Shown in pieces: positions 52,856 through 60,445 of a stretch of DNA of 64,000 nucleotides. The notes beneath the pieces are model-generated. The model did not search any database. It was not told where the DNA came from and was given only the letters and a program-made list of their open reading frames with translations. Where the stretch lies: assembly GCF_016741875.1 (NCBI RefSeq), contig NZ_JAERRF010000037.1:1-64000 (forward strand). Reading direction: 5' to 3'. The translations under genes were made by a program, and so were the position numbers. This stretch comes from Streptomyces coffeae (GTDB lineage: Bacteria > Actinomycetota > Actinomycetes > Streptomycetales > Streptomycetaceae). Position 1 is the first letter of the stretch; each line of letters starts with the position of its first letter.

Positions 52856-54213
52856 AGCAGCGTACTTTCTTCGGAGGTGAGGCTGGTGAAGGAGGCGTCG
52901 AGGAGCTCGAGGAGAAGATCGATTTCCTCGGCGGTGACGGTGAGCGGAGGGGCGACGAGGATCGCGTTGTTGATGCCGCCGGTCGCCGGGTAGACCAGCA
53001 GTCCCTGGTCGCGCGCCGCGAAGGTGGCCGCGCGGGTGAGGGAGCCGATAGGGGCACCGGGGCTTCGGGCGACCCGGTCGCTGACGAGTTCCAGCCCTTG
53101 GAGCAGGCCGAGACCACGGACTTCCCCGATGACCTCGTGCCGTCTGGCCAGCGCTTCCAGTCCGGCCCGCAGCTGCTTGCCCCGCTCTGCCGCGTTCGCC
53201 ACGAGGCCTCGGGACTCGATGGCCTCCAGGACGGCGAGCGCCACGGCACTGCCGAGCGGGTTGCCACCGTAGGTGTGCCCGTTGGTGACCGATGCGGTAC
53301 CTGCCGCGATGGCGTCGATGATCTCCTCGCTGACCAGGACGGCCGACACCGGCGCGTATCCGGCGCCCATGCCCTTGCCGAGGACTACCAGGTCCGGGCG
53401 GACGTCCCAATGCTGGGAGGCCAGCATCATGCCGGTGCGACCCATGCCTGTCATGACCTCGTCCGCGATCAGCGGCAGGCCTCGTTCACGGCACAGTCCG
53501 GCCAGCGCCTGAAGGTAGCCGTCGGGCGGGGTGATGGCGCCGCCGGCCGCACCTCCTACAGGCTCCACCACCACGCCCGCCGCAGCAGGACCGTGGGCGT
53601 CCAGCACCTCGGCCGTATGATTGACGAGGAGCTCGGTGAACTCCGCGTCGTCACGGCCTTCGGCGAATCGGTAGGCGTAGGGCGGGGTGAGTTCGTTGAA
53701 CTCGTGCAGCAAGGCTTCGGCGACCCGGCGACGCTGCGGATGACCGGACAGCGACAGGCCCCCCAGGGTGGCGCCGTGGTAGCTGACCGCGTGCGAGGCG
53801 AACTGTGACCGGTTCGGCTCACCGCGCTCCCGCCAGTACTGCAGCGTCAGCCGCAGTGCCGTCTCGACCGCTTCGGATCCGCTGTTGCACAGGAAGACGT
53901 ACGGGTAGCCGGTCATGGCGCCCAGGCGCTCCGCCAGCGCCTCGGACTGCTCGCTGTGGAACGTTCCGCGGTGGGCGAAGGTGATCCGCTCGGCCTGCTC
54001 GTGCAGGGCGCGCAGGATCTCTGGGTCCGAGTGGCCAAGGTTCGCGGTGACCGCGCCGGAGCATCCGTCGAGGTAGCGACGGCCGTCCGTGTCGTACACG
54101 AAAACACCTCGCCCGTGGCTGACGAACGGCAACTCCTCACCGAAGAAGAACTTGATCAGACGACTTCCGGCGGGCTGCATCCGGCCGGACCGAGTCGTTG
54201 TCGCCTGAGGCAT
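52852..54213 (-). CDS. Class III omega-aminotransferase
   Basis: 453 residues from ATG 54213 with AGGAGGG about 6 nt upstream. YLDGCSGAVTANLGHSDPEI, FLCNSGSEAVETALRLTLQY, LPLIADEVMTGMGRTGMMLA and LVVLGKGMGAGYAPVSAVLV (PLP Lys) are standard for the class III family. It is the first gene of the minus-strand operon; its stop overlaps the next start (GTGA). Two related transaminases in tandem suggest two amino-group steps, for example substrate deamination and amino-group recycling. Confidence 0.88.
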   Translation of the reverse strand: MPQATTTRSGRMQPAGSRLIKFFFGEELPFVSHGRGVFVYDTDGRRYLDGCSGAVTANLGHSDPEILRALHEQAERITFAHRGTFHSEQSEALAERLGAMTGYPYVFLCNSGSEAVETALRLTLQYWRERGEPNRSQFASHAVSYHGATLGGLSLSGHPQRRRVAEALLHEFNELTPPYAYRFAEGRDDAEFTELLVNHTAEVLDAHGPAAAGVVVEPVGGAAGGAITPPDGYLQALAGLCRERGLPLIADEVMTGMGRTGMMLASQHWDVRPDLVVLGKGMGAGYAPVSAVLVSEEIIDAIAAGTASVTNGHTYGGNPLGSAVALAVLEAIESRGLVANAAERGKQLRAGLEALARRHEVIGEVRGLGLLQGLELVSDRVARSPGAPIGSLTRAATFAARDQGLLVYPATGGINNAILVAPPLTVTAEEIDLLLELLDASFTSLTSEESTLL

Positions 54214-54255
54214 CAGACACCCTCCTGACTCTTCTGCGCAGGCGGCGCAAAATCG

Positions 54256-54373
54256 AAGCTTTGTACTGCGTACAGGATGCATTGAACATCGGCCAAGAGC
54301 AAGCCCCAGACCCCTCCCCCATTCATCCATAAAACCCCCGCTCGAAACCTTCTCGTTGTACATAGGACAAGCA
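54256..54373 (-). promoter_or_regulatory. Promoter region of the aminotransferase operon with operator-like sites
   Basis: Site 1 at 54261-54276 contains the palindrome TGTAC-N3-GTACA. Site 2 at 54356-54370, read on the minus strand, is CTTGTCCTATGTACAA. It agrees with the tandem repeats at 32518-32560 at 14 of 17 positions. The sites lie 48 and 143 bp upstream of the operon start. The shared sequence suggests one regulator for both ends of the island. Confidence 0.5.
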
Positions 54374-54374
54374 A

Positions 54375-55253
54375 TCAGCTGAGGTGGCCGTTGGCGGAGT
54401 GCCGGCGGCGGGTGTTGTAGCGGGTTAGCCAGGCGAAGACGGTCCTGCGGCAGGTGTCGGCGTCGCCGTAGTCGTGGGCGCCCTGGAGGGTTTGGCGTTT
54501 CAGGGAGGCGTGGAAGTTTCGCAGGCCGCGTTGTCGGCGCTGGTGCCCACCGCGCCCATCGACCGGGTGACCCCGAGTTGGTCGCAGAGGCCGGCGAAGG
54601 CCCGGGAGCCGTACTGGGCCCCGTGGTCGGAGTGGAACACCGCTCCGTCGAGGCTGCCCCGGGTGTGGGCGGCCATCCGCAGTGCGTCAGCGACCAGGTC
54701 GGTGCGCATGTGGCCGGCAATGGACCAGCCGACGACCTTGCGGCTGAAGCAGTCCGCGAGATAGAGGAACTCCCCGCCTGCGAGCGGGAGATAGGTGATG
54801 TCGCCCATGTATTTCAGGCCGGGTTCGGTAGCGGTGAAGTCCCGCTGGAACAGGTCCGGGACCGGTGAGACTGCCGAGTCCGGGACAGTGGTACGGACGC
54901 GTCTGCGCAGGCGGATACCGGTGATGGAGAACATCCGCATCACGCGGGCGACGTGCTTCTCGTTGATCCGCAGGCCCTTCTCCGGAGCTCGGCGGTCATC
55001 CGTGGGGAGCCGTAGGCGCTGTTGGACTCGCCGTGGACCTCGCGGATCCGCTCGGCCAGGAGCCGGTCCTTGCGCTGCCGGGCCGCCCTCGCCTGCCGGC
55101 CGGCGACCCACTTGTAGTAGCTGGACCGGTTCACGTCCAGGACCTCGCAGAGCCGCTTCACCTCGTAGGTGTCCCGGTGGTCGTCAACGAACTGGAAGCG
55201 GCTCATCACCAGTTCGTCTCTCCGGCGAAATGCTTGGCCGCCTTGCGGAGTAT
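54375..55253 (-). pseudogene. IS3-family orfA 3' end and orfB, frameshifted
   Basis: On the minus strand ILRKAAKHFAGETNW (orfA end, 55208-55253) is followed by orfB from ATG 55205: SRFQFVDDHRDTYEVKRLCE, a frame change near 54985, INEKHVARVMRMFSITGIRL, MGDITYLPLAGGEFLYLADC and VFHSDHGAQYGSRAFAGLCD. After NAACE a second shift hides the catalytic-Glu end (NTRRRHSANGHLS). A few residues are also deleted before DCFSRK. It is the other half of the orfA begun at 30380-30725. Confidence 0.8.
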
Positions 55254-55466
55254 CCAGGCCGCTACCCGCACCGCGACGAGGTCGTCACCTACCTCACCTC
55301 CTACGCCGCCCGTCTGGACGCCGACATCCGCACTGGCACCCGCGTCGCCGACATCCGCCCGGACGCGGTCGGCTTCAGCCTCGACCTGGAAGGTGGAGGG
55401 CAGCTGTCGGCGCGCGCGGTGGTCGCGGCGTCCGGCACCTTCGGTCGCCCGTACCGACCGGCGCAG
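55254..55466 (+). pseudogene. Flavin-containing monooxygenase, middle fragment
   Basis: Reads PGRYPHRDEVVTYLTSYAAR, then LDADIRTGTRVADIRPDAVG and ARAVVAASGTFGRPYRP. It continues, residue for residue, the FMO fragment that stops at 30379 (…PFDGD). Similarity ends near 55466, where another gene remnant begins, so the FMO C-terminal half is missing. Confidence 0.8.
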
Positions 55467-55559
55467 ACTGCCCGCCGTCTCAGCGGAGAGACCGGCGCCT
55501 TCATCAGCTACAGCCCGAAGCGCCGTACCGCGTTCGCCAGGATGTGGAACACCGGGGTG

Positions 55560-56080
55560 CACGTGAAGCATTGGAGCCAGACGCGGGGCTTCCCCTCCCT
55601 ACGCAAAGCCGTTGCCGACGGACGCCCCCGCCGTACAGGTGAGACGGATCCGGCAGACGGCGCTGGAACTCAAGCGTCGCCCGACCGCGCACAGCTGCGA
55701 AACTACTACCTCAAGCGTAGCCGTACCATCCAGGAGCAGAGCTGGTCCGTCGTCGGCAAGGCACTCCGCGGACGAGTGGCGAAGGCACCCGCGGCGATGG
55801 ACATCCCGGTCTTCACCCAGGACTTCATCGCCAGGGCGAACCCGGAGGAGGCCGCGGCCGAGGCCGGTTTCGACGCGGAGACCCTGAAGAGGCTGCTGGC
55901 CGGAGAGCAGGACACGGTACTGGCCGGCTGCGTCGATCACCTTGCAGGCCCCGAGACGCCGCCGGGCATGCCGTGTACGGCCTCCTTCTTCGCCTGCCTC
56001 CAGTGCGACAACGCCCGCGCCCTTCCGCACCAGCTGCCGGTCCAGATCGCTGCCCGCGACCGGCTCCTCGCCACGCGTCC
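55560..56080 (+). pseudogene. Recombinase/integrase-like gene, C-terminal remnant
   Basis: Two frames give ALELKRRPTAHS and then NYYLKRSRTIQEQSWSVVGK, VFTQDFIARANPEEAAAEAG and TPPGMPCTASFFACLQCDNA, then RALPHQLPVQIAARDRL. The Cys-rich P-C-x-A-S-F-x-x-C-L-x-C pattern is found at the C-terminus of a family of Streptomyces phage-integrase-like proteins as I recall them. A frameshift near 55692 and loss of the N-terminal part make it inactive. Confidence 0.5.
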
Positions 56081-56084
56081 AAAC

Positions 56085-57082
56085 TCCACAAGGGAATGGC
56101 CGTCCCCCAGCCCGTGGGCTTCTACGACGTGACCAACCCCGCCACCCGGGACTTCGTCTGGTCCGCCGTACGACGCAACTACTACGACCTCGGTGTCCGA
56201 GTCTGGTGGCTCGATGCCTGCGAGCCCGAAATCCAGCCAGGCCATCACGGCAACCTCTCCTTCCACGCAGGACCGGGAGCCCAGGTGGCCGGAATCTACC
56301 CACGCGACAACGCCAGGCTCTTCGCCGACGGCATGGCCCGGGCAGCCGCGGAGACCGGTAGGCCCGAGGACGGCGAGACCGTCCTGCTGTGCCGCTCCGC
56401 GTGGGCCGGCCAGCAGAAGTACCCGGCAGCCGTCTGGCCAGGCGACATCGGCCCGACCTGGGAGGCGCTGCGGCAGCAGGTCCGCGCGGGCCTGTCCATC
56501 GCGATGGCCGGCATTCCCTGGTGGACCACCGACATCGGCGGCTTCCACGGCGGAGACGTCCGCGACGAGGCATACGGCGAACTCGTCGTCCGCTGGTTCC
56601 AGTTCGGCGCCTTCTGCCCCCTCTTCCGCCTCCACGGCTACCGCGAACCGCGCCCGGAAGTCGGCTGGAACGGCACCGGCGGGCCGAACGAGATCTGGTC
56701 CTATGGGGAAGCCGCCTACGAGATGATCAAGGACGTCGTCCTCCTGCGCGAACGGCTGCGCCCTTACCTCCACACCCACCTCGACCAGGCATCGGAAACC
56801 GGCCTTCCGGCGATGCGGCCCCTCCTCGTCGACTTCCCCCACGACAAGACGGCCTGGACCACGGAGGACGAGTTCATGTTCGGTTCGGACATCCTCGTCG
56901 CTCCAGTGCTCCACCCCGGAGCCCGGAGCCGGGACGTCTACCTCCCCGAAGGAGCGACCTGGACAGAAGCCTGGACCGGCGGTGAGGGCGGACAGACAAT
57001 CACCGTCGACGCGCCACTCGACCGCATCCCTCTCTTCCTGCGCAACGGAGCAGCCCTCCCCATCGCGTCCGAGGGGGCGTAG
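56085..57082 (+). pseudogene. Glycoside hydrolase family 31 enzyme, C-terminal fragment
   Basis: About 330 residues in one frame: RVWWLDACEPEIQPGHHGNL (nucleophile Asp region), CRSAWAGQQKYPAAVWPGDI (acid/base Asp), GIPWWTTDIGGFHGGDVRDE, and LRLHGYREP-type motifs. This is the catalytic barrel of GH31 alpha-glucosidases/alpha-xylosidases. The N-terminal domains and the first part of the barrel are missing. The fragment joins the recombinase remnant directly. Confidence 0.8.
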
Positions 57083-57346
57083 CCTCGCCCCTTGTAGTGG
57101 GACCGGCGGGCTTGGGCCTGGCCGTGTCGGTGGAGCACGATCGGCGCCGCCTCCGCCGCGCGCACCCCGCCCCGCACCGGGCGGATCGCGGCCCGGACCC
57201 AGTCGCCGATCCGCTCGCCGCGCGCCCCTGCCCGCCGGAGCTGCGCTTCACCTGCCGGGGCAGCTCGGCGATCAGGTCGTCCACACGGACCTCCTCCCGC
57301 CCGGCCGTTGGCGATCACGGTGTCGTTGGTCTTGGCGACCGGCCGA
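57083..57346. other. Short stretch without a recognisable gene
   Basis: Between the GH31 fragment and a transposase remnant. Several overlapping open frames exist but none has a start, RBS or known domain. Confidence 0.4.
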
Positions 57347-57665
57347 TCATGGTCTGGTGTCGGCGTACGCGTGCCGTTTCCGGTGGCAGCGGCTGGCGCG
57401 GTGCTGGCGGCGCCAGGTGGACCACCACAGCAGGTGCTCGGGGGCCCGTCGGGGCGAGGAAAGGACCAGGGCCCATAGCGGGCGGAGAAGTTCGTGGCTG
57501 CTGAGGGAGACGATATCGGCCTCGGCGGGATCGTTCCGGCCGGGCCGTGCGGCACGTTCAAGGGCTGCGGTGACGGCCAGGAAGGCGTAGGCGACCAGGG
57601 TGATCACGCGCCAGCGGTGCCAGGAGTTCCAGCAGGTGACCTGGCCCTTGTCGAGGTTGCCTGGT
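57347..57665 (-). pseudogene. IS701-like transposase, C-terminal remnant
   Basis: The minus strand encodes LDKGQVTCWNSWHRWRVITL, VAYAFLAVTAALERAA and WWSTWRRQHRASRCHRKRH. These match the end of IS701/IS4-type transposases (W-x-S-W-H-R-W, then a basic tail). The catalytic domain is absent. Confidence 0.65.
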
Positions 57666-57869
57666 CCCCAAGGCCGGATGCACTTGCGAGCAGTTCGCCC
57701 GCTGCCCCGACCAGCCGATCACCTCAGCCACTGAACAGGATTCGGGTCCGCCGCTAGGAAGGAAGCGGGGACCCGGCCGCCGTCGCCATGGCGCAGGTGC
57801 CGTGAGCCACTGACCGTGGGACGCGAGACGGCTGATATCACCACGGGTCGAGAGGGCAGGGGCACGAAC

Positions 57870-58857
57870 TGCGCTGACGATCTCCGCCAATCGCTCCGTC
57901 GTATCCCCCGGAGGCCGCATGAGCCACGTTTCGTATTCGCGGAGGGCGCGGAGGAGGTGCGCTTGGTTCCATATGAGTGTGCGGTTGAGGAGTTCGGTTC
58001 TGCAGGAGCGGATCCGGCGTTCCATTACTGCGTTCATGCGGGGTACGCGGATACCGGTCTTGATGATTGCGACGTCTTCGTCTTCGAGTGCGGCGTCGAA
58101 GGCATCTGTGTATCTGCTGTCGCGGTCACGGGTCAGGTACTTCACCGTTGCGCCGGCGTCGTGGAGGTCCGTGGCGAGGTGCCGGGCGAGTTGTGTGGTC
58201 CAGTCTGTGGTGGGGTGGGCGGTTGCGGCGAGGACGCGAATATGCCGCGTGGCGTGTTCGATGATGGCGAAGATGTACAGGGGTGGTCCGGTCAGCGTCC
58301 GGGTTTCGAGGAAGTCGGCGGCAAGAATTGCGTGTGCTTGGCTGCGGAGGAAGGTGGTCCAGGTCTGGCGGTCGCGCTGGGGTGCGGGATCGATGCCGTT
58401 GCTCTGGAGGATCTCCCATACCGTGGAGGGGGCTCATTTGACCCCGAGGGTGGCGAGTTCACCGTGGATCCTTCTGTATCCCCAGCTCGGGTTTTCTCGG
58501 GCCATGCGCAGGATGAGGGTGTGGATGCTGCGGTGGGTGGGTGGTCGTCCTGGCCGTTTGGGACGGGAGGCGTTGGCGTGGCGGCGGCGTAAGAGGTCGC
58601 GGTGCCAGCGGAGGACCGTGTCGGGGGAGACGATCAGATGAAGTCGCCGGAGTGTGGTGCGGGGGAGCCGGTGGAGCAGGGCGGCGAGGAATATGCGGTC
58701 GGGCGGAGTGAGCCGGGTTTGGCGACCTGGCGTTGAAGGACGGCCAGTTGGTGGCGCAGGGTGAGAATCTCAACGTTCTTGTCGTGTCGCTCATCGGCAG
58801 CAGCTGTAGGAGAGCGAACACGTTGGTAAGCGTGAGGTAGAGGAGCCGCAGCAGCAC
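57870..58857 (-). pseudogene. Integrase-core transposase with several frameshifts
   Basis: Begins MLLRLLYLTLTNVFALLQLL at 58857. Pieces in three frames include the middle (NPSWGYRRIHGELATLGVK region near 58470) and KYLTRDRDSRYTDAFDAALE with MNAVMERRIRSCRTELLNR (57900-58145). It belongs to the same family as the remnants at 14193, 15430 and, more distantly, 29076. Decay is advanced. Confidence 0.7.
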
Positions 58858-58981
58858 GATGGATCACCCTGGCGTACCCAGCCCGGTGATTCTCAGCCGC
58901 ATCCTTAATCCTGCAGGTCACAGCCTACGGATGAGGGTTTCGGCACCCACAAGGTCGCCGCGGAGCCCCCCAGCAGCGCAG

Positions 58982-59010
58982 AAGGCCCGCCGGCCGCGCC
59001 GGCGGGCCTT
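58982..59010 (-). terminator. Terminator of the lectin gene
   Basis: A perfect 13-bp stem (AAGGCCCGCCGGC at 58982-58994 with its complement at 58998-59010) and a 3-base loop lies 17 bp beyond the minus-strand gene's stop. Confidence 0.85.
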
Positions 59011-59027
59011 GTCGGGCGGTGACGGCG

Positions 59028-60203
59028 CTACGCCCGCCCGGGGTCGTGGTCCTTGCAGACCTGGAGCGTGCTGTCAGAGCTGCAACCGATCAAGTCGCTG
59101 TTCTTGTCGTCCGTTCCTTCCTTGGCCGGGAGGGTGGCGGTGCCGGTTCCGGTGAACGTATTCCCCACATCGTTGGTGATTGTCCACGTGCCGGTCACCT
59201 GCTTCGTCAACTGGGCGCGCATGAACCAGCCGTACTCATTGGGCCTGATGTGAATGGTCGCGAATCCGCCCTTTGTGTTGTCCGTCTTCCAACTGTTCGA
59301 CCAGTTCCCCTGGACCGCGACCTCCACCTGTGCCTTTACGGGACTGTTCTCACCACCGATGGTGAGACCCCCTGTGGTGGTGACAGATCCGCCCGCGGTG
59401 TAGGTGTAGCCCGTGGTCTGGCTCCAGCTCACCTGTTTGTCCATGTTTTCGGTCGTGCCGTTGATCACTCGCCCGCCCTCGGCTGTCACGTTCTGGAATG
59501 CGCCGAGGGCCGCCGTCGTACTGCTATCCACCTTGTAGGTGGCCGTCGGGATGGTGCTGGACCCGCTGTTGAACTGCGTCAGGGCATACTTGATGGCCAT
59601 CGTGCGCAGCTGAGCTTGCTGATGAGACAGGCCGGCGCCGACCCACCACACCTGCGCTCTATTGCCGCCAATGCAGTCTCGAACCCCGACGGTGGCAAGT
59701 TCGGACACGTCCGTGGTGGGGGCCATGCACTTGTTGTCGCCGACATGGCGGATCAGATAATTGTAAGGCGCAGTGTCGCTCTCCGGCTGGAGATACCACT
59801 TCTGCGCATCGGTGTCACCACAGTCCGACTCGCTGATGTTACCGGCGTAGGTACCGGTGGACACGTCGACGCACTTGCTGGACGTGCCGTTGACCAGGCG
59901 GAAGGTTCCGTCGTCATTGGGCCGGATCGTGAAATCATCATCCGTGCCGGACACGTTTGGGTTCCCGATGGTGTAGGCCGTCCCGTCAGCGTACTCGTAG
60001 TCCCGGAAGAGGGTGAAAAGTTTGCCGTCGGCCTGCAAGGTGTCTATCCGGACACTCATCTCAGGGTCGAAGCTGCCGGTGTCTGCGTGCGCCCTCGGCG
60101 CGTTGGGCGGCGACAACATCACTCCCAGAGCCGCAAGGAGGACGGCCAGCATCGCGGCGGTCCTTCGCGATGCCGGTCTCCGGGTGATCGTCTCAACGGT
60201 CAT
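59028..60203 (-). CDS. Secreted beta-trefoil lectin with aerolysin-like pore-forming domain
   Basis: 391 residues from ATG 60203 (GGAGG about 5 nt upstream). A signal peptide (ILE-free core AAMLAVLLAALGVMLSPP, cleavage after PRAHA near 41) precedes a ricin-B-like domain (about 50-185) with two QxW motifs, AQKWYLQ and AQVWWVG, and paired Cys. Residues about 190-370 form a Ser/Thr-rich alternating beta pattern (MDKQVSWSQTTGYTYTAGGS, VTTTGGLTIGGENS, WSNSWKTDNTKGG), as in aerolysin/ETX-MTX2 pore formers. The C-terminus carries two Cys. A cytolytic or defence toxin is plausible. The aerolysin part is inferred from pattern, not from strong identity. Confidence 0.65.
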   Translation of the reverse strand: MTVETITRRPASRRTAAMLAVLLAALGVMLSPPNAPRAHADTGSFDPEMSVRIDTLQADGKLFTLFRDYEYADGTAYTIGNPNVSGTDDDFTIRPNDDGTFRLVNGTSSKCVDVSTGTYAGNISESDCGDTDAQKWYLQPESDTAPYNYLIRHVGDNKCMAPTTDVSELATVGVRDCIGGNRAQVWWVGAGLSHQQAQLRTMAIKYALTQFNSGSSTIPTATYKVDSSTTAALGAFQNVTAEGGRVINGTTENMDKQVSWSQTTGYTYTAGGSVTTTGGLTIGGENSPVKAQVEVAVQGNWSNSWKTDNTKGGFATIHIRPNEYGWFMRAQLTKQVTGTWTITNDVGNTFTGTGTATLPAKEGTDDKNSDLIGCSSDSTLQVCKDHDPGRA

Positions 60204-60369
60204 GGTGCCTCCACTTTCTGTAAGCCATGCTCCTGGGGCCTGGTCAGGTGACCCCGAGCGGTGCCCACGTCACGGTCCTTCGAACCGAGGCCTGGCGCGA
60301 ACACCGGTCACGCCGTTCGCCTGGTCGGTCTGATCCGCCGTAGGACCGTCAACGTAGGCAGGGATGGCC

Positions 60370-60381
60370 GGATGTACATCC
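60370..60381. promoter_or_regulatory. Perfect palindrome upstream of the lectin gene
   Basis: GGATGTACATCC is a perfect 12-bp palindrome 167 bp upstream of the lectin start, in the 240-bp gap after the LAL regulator gene. It could be a regulator-binding site. Confidence 0.35.
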
Positions 60382-60445
60382 GTGAGCTCACGGATACCGC
60401 TTCGACTGCGGGGGTGGACAGGGACTGGATCTTCGTGACCGGACG

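Noticed and set aside
30380..55253. Simple inversion as explanation of the split FMO and IS3 genes
   Set aside because: Inverting the segment would not restore either gene; all four fragments are oriented for circle insertion instead.
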